Assembly (NCBI GenBank): GCA_021780105.1
Contig: JAJXZJ010000052.1
Span: 62,001 to 126,000, forward strand
DNA: 64,000 nucleotides
DNA from: a bacterium
GTDB taxonomy: Bacteria > Verrucomicrobiota > Verrucomicrobiia > Limisphaerales > J093
Reading direction: 5' to 3'
The position numbers and the translations under genes are program-made. Of the stretch, positions 6,078-13,951 are shown piece by piece; positions within the stretch are counted from its first letter, which is position 1; the number at the start of each line of letters is the position of its first letter. The notes beneath the pieces are model-generated. The model saw nothing but the letters and a program-made list of their open reading frames with translations, made no database searches and was not told the DNA's origin.

Positions 6078-6097
6078 TGGTTGCCGAACATCGGCAC

Positions 6098-6244
6098 AGA
6101 GCCAACCCGCCGGCCGGCACAGCGAAGACCCGGAGCTACCGGGCACGCGTATTACGCACAATGTTTGTTATATTTAATAAAGTTTCGTCGCGGTTTGCAC
6201 CCCTCGATGGCTGATCGCTTGAATCGTCAACCCGGTTCTGAACC
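6098..6244. other. Junction between viral region and chromosome, AT-rich
   Basis: This non-coding stretch contains an AT-rich island (about 6161-6184, TTGTTATATTTAATAAAG), a plausible site for divergent promoters of the leftward viral operon and the rightward glycosylase gene. A short inverted repeat CCCGG-AGCTA-CCGGG lies at 6129-6143. No tRNA, integrase or obvious attachment repeat is visible; the partner repeat would be outside the window. Confidence 0.35.
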
Positions 6245-6949
6245 ATGCCGTTGCCAATGGCGCTTGCCCGCACCGCCCGCTCGTTGCGACAGGCTTATCG
6301 CTTGATGCGGGCGCGAAACGGTCATCAACACTGGTGGCCGGGTGAAACGCCTTTCGAGGTCTGCGTCGGTGCGATCCTGACGCAGAACACGAGCTGGACC
6401 AACGTCGAGCGGGCCATTGCCAATCTCAAGGCCGCCGGGCCGATTGCGCCGGACGCGCTTTACGGGATGTCCCGTCCGCAACTCCGTGAGTGCTTGCGTC
6501 CCACCGGGTATTTCAATCTGAAAACGGAGCGACTCGGCGCCTTCCTCAAAGTCCTGGTCGAGGAACACGGCGGCCGGTTGGACCAACTTTTCGCCGGCGA
6601 AACTGCCGTGGTGCGGGAGCGCCTGCTGCGCATTCATGGCATTGGTCCGGAGACGGCCGACAGCATGTTGCTGTATGCCGGCGGTCATGCGCGGTTCGTG
6701 GTGGACGCCTATACGAGGCGCATTTTGGGGCGCCACGGCTGGTGCGACCCGACAATTGAATACGATGATTTGCAGGCGTTGTGCGAGGCCGCGCTGTCAC
6801 ACCGGCCGGCTGATTGGCAGCTCGATTACTGGCAGGATTATCACGCGCAATTGGTGATGGTGGGCAAGGATTACTGCCGACGGCGGGAAGCGCGCTGCGA
6901 GCATTGTCCGCTGCGACCGCTCCTGCCGGCCGACGGTCCAAAGGCGTAA
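6245..6949 (+). CDS. Endonuclease III-like HhH-GPD DNA glycosylase
   Basis: The 234-residue protein is of the EndoIII/MagIII type used in base-excision repair. ILTQNTSWTNVERAI is the typical first helix of the fold. The helix-hairpin-helix LLRIHGIGPETADSML lies near residue 131, and the catalytic-Asp segment VVDAYTRRIL follows. Where bifunctional EndoIII has the lyase lysine (GRKTA), this protein has Glu (GPETA), as in monofunctional MagIII-like glycosylases. At the C-terminus only three of the four cluster cysteines are present (CX6CX2C, no fourth), so the iron-sulfur cluster may be missing. It is more likely a simple alkyl-base glycosylase than an AP lyase; substrate unknown. Confidence 0.82.
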   Translation: MPLPMALARTARSLRQAYRLMRARNGHQHWWPGETPFEVCVGAILTQNTSWTNVERAIANLKAAGPIAPDALYGMSRPQLRECLRPTGYFNLKTERLGAFLKVLVEEHGGRLDQLFAGETAVVRERLLRIHGIGPETADSMLLYAGGHARFVVDAYTRRILGRHGWCDPTIEYDDLQALCEAALSHRPADWQLDYWQDYHAQLVMVGKDYCRRREARCEHCPLRPLLPADGPKA

Positions 6950-7061
6950 TTTGCTGACAGGCCAGGCCGCAGCCGGTTCGATCCATCCTGTTTCCTTGGT
7001 GTGTCAACTTGGCTTGTGTTTGGCTCAAAGATTGCTAGTCTTCGCGCAAGGCCGTCGTTTC

Positions 7062-7817
7062 ATGAGCTGTGACACCCTGATCATCGTGCCGACCTACAAC
7101 GAGCGGGAGAATCTCCCCGAACTCGTGCGTTGCGTGTTGGGCCAGCCCGTGACGCCGGCTATTCTGGTGGTGGATGACAATTCACCGGACGGCACGGGAC
7201 AGCTCGCGGATGGCATCGCGGCGAAGGAACCGCGGGTCAACGTCCTCCATCGCCAGGAGAAAAACGGTCTGGGCCGCGCGTATTGCGACGGCTTCAAGTG
7301 GGCGCTGGAACGCGGCTACGAATTGATCTTCGAGATGGACGGCGACTTCTCGCACAATCCCGACGACCTGCCGAAGTTCGTGGCCGCGGCGGCCAGCGCC
7401 GACCTGGTCCTCGGCTCGCGTTACACGGACGGCATCCGCGTGATCAACTGGCCGCTGCGCCGGCTCATGCTGAGCCTCGGCGCGGCGAAATACGTTCGCA
7501 TGATCACGGGAATGCCGTTCACTGATCCGACCGGCGGCTTCAAATGCTTTCACCGCCGGGCCTTGCTCAGCCTCGATCTCGATGCCGTGCGATCAAACGG
7601 CTACAGCTTTCAGATCGAGGTGACGCACAAAATCTGGCGCCAGGGCATGAAGGTGGTCGAAGTGCCGATCATCTTCACCGACCGTTTCCAGGGCACGTCC
7701 AAAATGTCCCGCCGGATTGTGTTCGAGGCGTTGTGGATGGTCTGGCGGCTATGGCTGCAGAACGGCCTGCGCCGCTCCCCCCGCCCTGCCCTGTCCGCCG
7801 CCGCCGCTGGCCGGTGA
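7062..7817 (+). CDS. Polyprenol-phosphate mannosyltransferase-type GT2 glycosyltransferase
   Basis: The 251-residue enzyme resembles dolichol/polyprenol monophosphomannose synthases, which move a sugar from a nucleotide donor to a polyprenyl phosphate at the inner membrane. Seen in sequence: LIIVPTYNERENLPEL at the N-terminus, VVDDNSPDGTG with the first acidic pair, the metal-binding FEMDGDFSHNPDD, GSRYTDG, and the acceptor-loop region TDPTGGFKCFHR. It lacks C-terminal membrane helices, like the soluble DPM1 class. The in-frame extension upstream to 6951 was rejected because the family starts at this ATG. Transferred sugar not determinable. Confidence 0.88.
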   Translation: MSCDTLIIVPTYNERENLPELVRCVLGQPVTPAILVVDDNSPDGTGQLADGIAAKEPRVNVLHRQEKNGLGRAYCDGFKWALERGYELIFEMDGDFSHNPDDLPKFVAAAASADLVLGSRYTDGIRVINWPLRRLMLSLGAAKYVRMITGMPFTDPTGGFKCFHRRALLSLDLDAVRSNGYSFQIEVTHKIWRQGMKVVEVPIIFTDRFQGTSKMSRRIVFEALWMVWRLWLQNGLRRSPRPALSAAAAGR

Positions 7818-7822
7818 ATGCT

Positions 7823-8965
7823 TCATGCGGCCGTGCCGCCGCGGTAAATTCGCGGCACGCGATGGTTGATGCCTGTGAGCACTTCCCAGGGAATCGTCCC
7901 GAACCACGTCGCCAGTTCCGTCACCGTGATCGCGTCGTCACCCTGCTGGCCGATCAGCACCGCCTCGTCTCCCGGTTTTGCTTCCGGCGACCGCGATACG
8001 TCCACGAGCATCTGGTCCATGGTCACGCGGCCCAGGATCCGGCAACGATTGCCGCCGATGAGCACCTGCGCGCGGTTGCTGCCCATGCGCGAGTAACCGT
8101 CGCCGTAGCCCACGGTGGCGGTGGCCACGCGCAGCGAGCGCGTCGTGGTGTAGGTGCGTCCGTAACTCAAGGAAACGCCGCGCGGCACGGTCTTGACCAG
8201 GCTGACGCTGGTTTTCCAGGACAAGGCCGGCCGGAGCCGGTCAGGCAGCGTGAGCGTGCTTCGCCGGGTTCCGGGCGGCACGATGCCGTAAACGAGCAAT
8301 CCCGGCCGCACCACGTTGAAAAGCACGTCCCGTTCGTGCAGCAGCGCGCCGCTGTTGCTCGCGTGGACCAGCGGCACCTGGATGCCGCGCACCCGCACCG
8401 CCGCCAACGCCTGCTGAAATTGCTCCGCCTGGGTCTGGGTGAAGTCGGCGTCGTCCTCGGACGACGCGAAATGCGTGAACATGCCCTCCAGTTTCACGCC
8501 AGGCAGCGACCGGATTTGATCTGCCAGGTCCGCCGCCCCTGCCGGGGTGACGCCCAACCGCCCCATGCCGGTGTCCACGGCCAGATGCACGCGCACCAGC
8601 CGGCGCTGCCGCATGGCCGCCCGCGAAAACCACTGCGCCTCCTCCGCCGTGGAGATGGTCGGCATCACCTCGTCATGCACCGCGTCCGCCACCTCGCCCG
8701 GCAGGCAGGCACCGAGCATCAAAATCGGCCAGCCCTGGCCCACACTGCGGATCGCGCGCGCCTCGGCGAGATTTGCCACGCCGAAGATGTCCGTGCCGCT
8801 TTGCATCAACAGCGCGGCGATTTGCTTCAAGCCGTGTCCGTAGGCGTCCGCCTTGACCACCGTGAGCACCTTGACCTCGGGCCCCACCCGGTCGCGAATC
8901 CACGCGAGGTTCTCGCGCAGCGCGTCCAGGTCCACTTCAGCCCAAGAGCGATTGATCATTGCCAT
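7823..8965 (-). CDS. alr: Alanine racemase
   Basis: A PLP enzyme that makes D-alanine for peptidoglycan in the cytoplasm. The pyridoxal lysine lies in VLTVVKADAYGHG near the N-terminus. VHLAVDTGMGRLGV, VRPGLLVYGI, the SYGRTYTTTR segment and VGYGDGYSRMGSN with the second catalytic tyrosine are all present, followed by GRVTMDQMLVDVS. About 380 residues is the normal length. The start was set at MAMINRSW because the 13 codons upstream do not resemble the family; MINRSW six bases later is equally possible. It is convergent with the GT2 gene, six bases apart. Confidence 0.95.
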   Translation of the reverse strand: MAMINRSWAEVDLDALRENLAWIRDRVGPEVKVLTVVKADAYGHGLKQIAALLMQSGTDIFGVANLAEARAIRSVGQGWPILMLGACLPGEVADAVHDEVMPTISTAEEAQWFSRAAMRQRRLVRVHLAVDTGMGRLGVTPAGAADLADQIRSLPGVKLEGMFTHFASSEDDADFTQTQAEQFQQALAAVRVRGIQVPLVHASNSGALLHERDVLFNVVRPGLLVYGIVPPGTRRSTLTLPDRLRPALSWKTSVSLVKTVPRGVSLSYGRTYTTTRSLRVATATVGYGDGYSRMGSNRAQVLIGGNRCRILGRVTMDQMLVDVSRSPEAKPGDEAVLIGQQGDDAITVTELATWFGTIPWEVLTGINHRVPRIYRGGTAA

Positions 8966-9021
8966 AAGCCAATTGCAACTTCGCTTTGGCCCGGACGCCA
9001 GCAAAATCCGCTCATGACGCC

Positions 9022-10440
9022 TTAAACTTGTTTCGTCATGGCCATGCCGAGCCGGAGGAGCGCTCGCGCCCCGGCCTCGGTCGCCGCCTCCGCGTAGATG
9101 CGGAGGATGGGCTCGGTGCCGGAGCCGCGGAGCATCAGCCAGGCGCCGTCCCGCGCCACGTATTTCACGCCGTCGAACGATTTCACCTCGGCCACCGGCG
9201 ACCGCAGCAGCCGCGCCGGCGGGTTGGCCTGACAGAACGCCATGAGCGCCGCGCGTTTTTCCAGCGGGAAATGCGTGTCAACGCGCGCATACCGGTGCGG
9301 CCCGAATTCCCGCTCCAGGCCCGTCAGCAACCGCGTGATGGGTTTGCGTTCCATCGCCAGCATTTCCAGCAGCAGCAGCCCGGCGGCGATGCCATCGCGC
9401 TCGGGAATGTGGCCGGGAAAACCGATGCCCCCGCTTTCCTCCGCGCCCAGCAGCACACCGCCCTTCATCATCTCCGCGCAGATGTATTTGAATCCGACGC
9501 CGGTTTCGAGCAACGGCAGGTTCCACGCGGCGCACATTTTGTCCACCATCGAAGTCGCCGTCAGCGCCTTGACCACGCGGCCGGTGCCGTGCCGGTTGCG
9601 GACAAAATGCCGCAGCAACAGGCAAATTAGTTGATGCGTGGTGAGCGGGTTGCCGCGGCCGTCCATGCCGCCCACGCGGTCGGCGTCGCCGTCGGTCACG
9701 AGGCACACGTCATGCGGATGCCTGCGAAGGTAGGCGCTGCTCGGGCCGTAGTTGAGCGCGATCGGCTCCGGGTTGATGCCGCCGAAGTTGGGATCGTGGT
9801 TCCCGTTCAACGTGGTCACGCGACACGTCGTGCCGGCGAGCAGTTCGTCGAAGCAATACGCGCCGACCCCGAACAGCGCGTCGTGGGCGAACCGCAATTT
9901 CGATGCGGCGACCAGCTTGAAATCCGCCAGTTTTTTCACGGCGCGATAATGCGCCGGCCGCAGGTTTCGCACCGTCACGCGGCCTGCCGCCTTGGCCTCG
10001 GCCAACGGCATCCGGCGGACCGGATTCGCATCCAGCCGCGCTTCCACCGCCTGGCAAATCGCCGGCTCGGCTGAGCCGCCATACCAGCCCTTGAGCTTGA
10101 ATCCATTGAACGCCGCCGGATTGTGGCTCGCGGTGATCACCACGCCGCCCACCGCCTGTTGTGCCTTCACGGCGAGCGAGATCGCCGGCGTCGGCGTTGG
10201 ATCGGGCGTGAGCGTCACCCACAGACCATTGGCCGCGAGCACCTCGGCGGTCCGCTGCGCGAAGCGGTCCGACGCGAACCGCCGGTCGTAGCCCACGACC
10301 ACCGCCGGTTTCGTGCCGGGCGCCGGCTCCGCGTTCCAATAGTCCGCGGCGGCCTGCGCCACACGCTCGACGTTGGCAAACGTGAAGTCCTCGGCGATGA
10401 CCGCCCGCCAGCCGTCCGTTCCGAATTTGATCTGGTTCAT
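9022..10440 (-). CDS. Phosphoglucomutase/phosphomannomutase family protein
   Basis: An alpha-D-phosphohexomutase of about 472 residues that interconverts hexose 1- and 6-phosphates. All four family signatures are visible: the phosphoserine loop VVITASHNPAAFNGFK, the metal loop VTDGDADRVGG, the sugar-binding loop AEESGGIGFPGH and the phosphate-binding RGSGTEPILRIY near the C-terminus. The start FGTDGWRA after MNQIK is typical. The ATG overlaps the stop of rpe upstream (ATGA), so both are translated together. Substrate preference (glucose, mannose or glucosamine) cannot be read from the sequence. Confidence 0.93.
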   Translation of the reverse strand: MNQIKFGTDGWRAVIAEDFTFANVERVAQAAADYWNAEPAPGTKPAVVVGYDRRFASDRFAQRTAEVLAANGLWVTLTPDPTPTPAISLAVKAQQAVGGVVITASHNPAAFNGFKLKGWYGGSAEPAICQAVEARLDANPVRRMPLAEAKAAGRVTVRNLRPAHYRAVKKLADFKLVAASKLRFAHDALFGVGAYCFDELLAGTTCRVTTLNGNHDPNFGGINPEPIALNYGPSSAYLRRHPHDVCLVTDGDADRVGGMDGRGNPLTTHQLICLLLRHFVRNRHGTGRVVKALTATSMVDKMCAAWNLPLLETGVGFKYICAEMMKGGVLLGAEESGGIGFPGHIPERDGIAAGLLLLEMLAMERKPITRLLTGLEREFGPHRYARVDTHFPLEKRAALMAFCQANPPARLLRSPVAEVKSFDGVKYVARDGAWLMLRGSGTEPILRIYAEAATEAGARALLRLGMAMTKQV

Positions 10441-11177
10441 TTCTGGCTCCCCGTCACAGCGGCCGTTGCGGCGCACAACACCAGTTCGGCCGGCGCGGAC
10501 ACCACCACTCCCCTGCCCTTGCTCGCGGCCGTCACCACCCGGCGCATCCGCGCGATGGCCGCCTTCAAATTGTGATGGCCGAACAAACCTGTGCCGCTGA
10601 CAAACGTGTCCGCACCGGTGCGGGCGCATTCCGCCGCCGTCGTGTCCACAATGCCGCCGTCCACTTCCAGGCGGAAATGCGAGCCGGCCTCGCGCCGCCA
10701 GGCGTCGGCCTGTTGCAGCTTGGGCACGGTCTCCTCGATGAACGACTGCCCGCCGAAACCGGGGTTCACCGTCATTACCAGCAGCAGGTCAATTTGCTTC
10801 AACCACGGCCGGACATGGGCGATGGGCGTCGGCGGGTTCACGGCGAGGCCCACCTTCAAACCGAGGGATTTGATCTTCCACAGCAGCGGCTCAACCCGCG
10901 CGCCCAGTTCCACATGCACCGTCAAGCCGCTGGCGCCCGCTTCCGCGAACGGTTCCAGCAGGATTTCCGGCCGCGAACACATCAGATGAACGTCCAGCGG
11001 CAGCCGGCTCGCGTGCCGCACCGCCTGAACAAACGCCGGACCGAAGGTGAGGTTCGGCACGAAGTGACCGTCCATGATGTCCACGTGCAGCCAGTCGGCG
11101 CCGGCGCGTTCGGCGCGGCGGGCTTCGTCGGCAATGCGCCCCACGTCGGCAGCCAGGAGTGATGGAGCAATCAACAT
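10437..11177 (-). CDS. rpe: Ribulose-phosphate 3-epimerase
   Basis: A TIM-barrel enzyme interconverting ribulose 5-phosphate and xylulose 5-phosphate in the pentose phosphate pathway. Motifs in order: MLIAPSLLAADVGRI, LHVDIMDGHFVPNLTFGP, LDVHLM, VMTVNPGFGGQSF and LEVDGGI, which supply the metal ligands and phosphate site. At 246 residues it is about 20-25 longer than usual because of a C-terminal extension (ASKGRGVVVSAPAELVLCA), which also allows the ATGA overlap with the hexomutase gene. The xylose isomerase gene elsewhere in the window would feed this step. Confidence 0.95.
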   Translation of the reverse strand: MLIAPSLLAADVGRIADEARRAERAGADWLHVDIMDGHFVPNLTFGPAFVQAVRHASRLPLDVHLMCSRPEILLEPFAEAGASGLTVHVELGARVEPLLWKIKSLGLKVGLAVNPPTPIAHVRPWLKQIDLLLVMTVNPGFGGQSFIEETVPKLQQADAWRREAGSHFRLEVDGGIVDTTAAECARTGADTFVSGTGLFGHHNLKAAIARMRRVVTAASKGRGVVVSAPAELVLCAATAAVTGSQK

Positions 11178-11419
11178 CCCGCCCAACCTACGCGAACCGA
11201 CCAACCGCCGGCAAGCCCGGCCTGTCACCCGCATGGCCTTGGTTTGGACCCGCCCGAGCCGCGGCCTTGAAGGATCACGAAAGTGGCAGCCAGGACGGGC
11301 GAAAACCGCCAACCGTCAATCTCGGTCTGGTGTCTGCCACATTGGCAACCGGTGATCAGGTCCCTTCATGACCGATCGCGGATGGCGCCAGGCATGGCGT
11401 TCGCGGCGTAATGCCAAGT

Positions 11420-13951
11420 TCACGGTTCACGCCGCGGTTCCACGCCGAGCAGGTTGCGGACAAAGAAGTCCGCCCGCCGGCGTTTGCCATACGGAGTCTC
11501 GGCGGCACCGTGATCCGAACCGGTGATCACCAGCATTTCGAAATCTTTGTCGGCCTTTTCAAGCGCGTTGACGACTTGCATGGTCGAGGACGGGTCCACG
11601 TTGTGATCCAGTTCGCCAACGATCAGCAGCAGTTTGCCTTGCAATTTGTGGGCGTCGGCAACGTTTGAGCTGCGGACGTAGCTTTCATCCACCGGCCAGC
11701 CCATCCAAAGCTCGTTCCACCAGATTTTGTCCATGCGGTTGTCGTGGCAGCCGCAGTCGGCCACGCACACCTTGTAGAAATCGCCGTGATCCAGCAGCGC
11801 ACGCAAGGCGTTTTGTCCGCCCGCGGAGCCGCCGTAAATGCCCACGCGCGTCAGGTCCAATTCCGGATGCGCGGCGGCGGCGGCCTTGATCCACGGGATG
11901 CGGTCTGGGAAGCCGGCGTCGGCGAGGTTTTTCCAGCAGACGTCGTGGAACTTTTTCGAGCGATTCGAGGTGCCCATGCCGTCCATTTGCACGACGACGA
12001 ACCCCAGTTCCGCCAGTTCCTGCTGACCGTAAAAGGGCCGAAATGCCTTGGGCGTGAACGAATCCTGCGGCCCGGCGTAAATGTCCTCAATGACGGGATA
12101 CTTCATCGCCGGATCGAAGTTCGTCGGCCGGAAAATGACGCCATAAATATCCGTGGTGCCGTCCCGTCCTTTGGCGACGAACCGCTCGGGCACGCGCCAG
12201 CCGTTTTGCAGCAGGGCAGTCCAATCGGCGCGCTCCAGTTCGCAGACAAGTCTGCCGTCCTCAGCGCGCCGCAGCACGGTGACCGGCGGTTGGTCCACCC
12301 GCGACCAGGTGTCGAGGAAGAACCGGCGGTCGGGCGAGAATTGCACCGTGTGCGTGCCGTCGCCCGCGGTGAGCACCGTCAGGCCGGTGCCGTCGAAATT
12401 CACGCGGCAGAGTTGGAGATAATACGGATCCTGGCCGGGGCGGATGCCACCGGCGAAGAACCAGATTTGCCGCGTCGGGTCGCCCACGTGCTCCACGCTG
12501 CGCACGATCCACTCGCCGCGGGTGATCTGGTTCTTCACCTGCCCGGTCGCGGCGTCGTAGAGGTAAAGGTGGTTCCAGCCGTCGCGCTCGGACATCCAGA
12601 TGATCTCGCCGGTGTCCGGGAGATAATGGACGTAATATTTGCCGGCGTAATCAATGAACGTCCGGCTGTGCTCGTCCACGATGGCGCGCGCCTCGCCGGT
12701 CGCGGCGTCCACCGCAATGATGCGCAGAACTTGGTGCCCGCGCTGGTTATAGACGAAGGTGAACCGCTTCGAATCGCGATCCCAGCGGATGTCCTCCGCG
12801 CTCCACGGATTGGGAAACAGCGCGTCGCTGACGGGAATTTCCTTGTGCTTGGCAATATCAAAGAGGCGCGGACGGGCCAGGGGAATCGGATCGCCCGGCT
12901 TGAGATAGTCGTAGGAAAGGAGCTTGGGCTGGAGTTGGTCCTTCGGCGACGACTCGACGAGAAACACCTTTCGATCGCCACCTTTCTTCGTGCGCACCGC
13001 CACCAGTTTCAGCGAATCCGGTGACCACGCAATCCCACCGCCGTAAGTGTCATCGTCCGTGCCGTCGGTGCTGAGGGCAAACTCCCCGCCGCTCTTCAAA
13101 TCACGCAGCCAGATGTTGTGCTCCTTGACCAGGACGGTCCAGTGACCGTCGGGCGAAACGTGCCCGGGCGGCGCGGGTGGTGGAGGCGTTTCCGGCTCCG
13201 GTTTGGGCGTCGTCGTGGCTGCTTCAATGACCGCTTCGCCACCATTTTCCGCGGCTTCAAACACGGCCAGCGTCCGCCCCTGGGCATCCGCGGCGAGCCA
13301 GACGTGGCCGGCAAACGTGTGCTGCCGATAGCGTCCGCTCGGCGCGATGGTCGCGTAACGCTGCCGCTCACCCTGCCCGTTCAGCCAGAAGACGACCGCC
13401 TCGGTCTTGGTGTGATTGACGAACGTGATGGCGGTTTCCTCGCCGGTGCGCCGGGTGGCACGCGGCTGCTTCAGGATCGGCAGCGAAGAAAGCGGCGGTT
13501 CGTTTCGCGCTTCGGGATGAACTTCATAAGATTGCAGGTCGCACCGCCACCATTTGTCGCCGCTGCTGAAAATCACCGCGGCGTGGTTCGTGGCGAATTC
13601 GAGCCGTTCCAACGGCAACCTGTCGGCGGTGACGGTTTCGCCCGTTGCCTTGGCCAGCGCGACGGCAAACCTGGCGTGGTCGAACGCCGGTTCGCGCGTG
13701 CCGCGTTCGGCGTCCACGAGAATGAACTCACGGGTGCCGCCAGCCAGGTCGTTGCGATACCAGAACTGCGTATTGTCGCCGAACCAATGCGGCTCGACCC
13801 GCGCGCGAAACACCTTGCCCTCGGTTCGCTGGCGCAGGTTGGCGGCGCGTTCGTAGTCGGCCCGCGTGCCTTGGGCCAGCGCAACCGCGCAAATGACCAG
13901 CGACGCGAGCCCGCACGCCGCCCAGAGTGGCAAACCCGAAATCCGCTTCAT
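11420..13951 (-). CDS. Secreted S9 family peptidase (dipeptidyl peptidase IV-like)
   Basis: An 843-residue serine peptidase with a signal peptide (PLWAACGLASLVICAVALAQ). The first two thirds form a DPP4-type beta-propeller with repeated tryptophan/aspartate blades such as HVSPDGHWTVLVKEHNIWLR and WSPDSLKLVAV. The C-terminal alpha/beta-hydrolase has nucleophile YGGSAGGQN (Ser near residue 707), acid ELDHNVDPSS (near 787) and His in TGSDHGAAE (near 816). It probably removes N-terminal dipeptides outside the cytoplasm. The gene starts four bases inside the preceding pepP-like gene; the two form a proline-directed peptide degradation unit. Confidence 0.93.
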   Translation of the reverse strand: MKRISGLPLWAACGLASLVICAVALAQGTRADYERAANLRQRTEGKVFRARVEPHWFGDNTQFWYRNDLAGGTREFILVDAERGTREPAFDHARFAVALAKATGETVTADRLPLERLEFATNHAAVIFSSGDKWWRCDLQSYEVHPEARNEPPLSSLPILKQPRATRRTGEETAITFVNHTKTEAVVFWLNGQGERQRYATIAPSGRYRQHTFAGHVWLAADAQGRTLAVFEAAENGGEAVIEAATTTPKPEPETPPPPAPPGHVSPDGHWTVLVKEHNIWLRDLKSGGEFALSTDGTDDDTYGGGIAWSPDSLKLVAVRTKKGGDRKVFLVESSPKDQLQPKLLSYDYLKPGDPIPLARPRLFDIAKHKEIPVSDALFPNPWSAEDIRWDRDSKRFTFVYNQRGHQVLRIIAVDAATGEARAIVDEHSRTFIDYAGKYYVHYLPDTGEIIWMSERDGWNHLYLYDAATGQVKNQITRGEWIVRSVEHVGDPTRQIWFFAGGIRPGQDPYYLQLCRVNFDGTGLTVLTAGDGTHTVQFSPDRRFFLDTWSRVDQPPVTVLRRAEDGRLVCELERADWTALLQNGWRVPERFVAKGRDGTTDIYGVIFRPTNFDPAMKYPVIEDIYAGPQDSFTPKAFRPFYGQQELAELGFVVVQMDGMGTSNRSKKFHDVCWKNLADAGFPDRIPWIKAAAAAHPELDLTRVGIYGGSAGGQNALRALLDHGDFYKVCVADCGCHDNRMDKIWWNELWMGWPVDESYVRSSNVADAHKLQGKLLLIVGELDHNVDPSSTMQVVNALEKADKDFEMLVITGSDHGAAETPYGKRRRADFFVRNLLGVEPRREP

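Larger units (their letters stand above)
1..6097. mobile_element. Probable provirus segment of a tailless double-jelly-roll (PRD1/PM2-lineage) virus; left end outside window
   Basis: A run of about twelve small, closely spaced or overlapping minus-strand genes sits beside ordinary chromosomal genes. Its hallmark pair is a capsid-like protein (92-1153) and an FtsK/HerA-type P-loop ATPase (1690-2418), separated by two tiny single-helix proteins. A replication-type protein with iterons inside its gene lies upstream. This combination is known from tectivirus/corticovirus-like elements. Tail, terminase, portal and integrase genes are absent from the visible part. The right border falls between about 6037 and 6245, because 6245 starts a cellular DNA glycosylase gene. 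The left border is not in the window. Whether the element is integrated or its contig was joined by assembly cannot be decided here. Confidence 0.72.

Noticed and set aside
7544-9025. Plus-strand 493-codon frame opposite alr
   Set aside because: His/Arg/Gln-rich shadow; alr on the other strand has all catalytic motifs.
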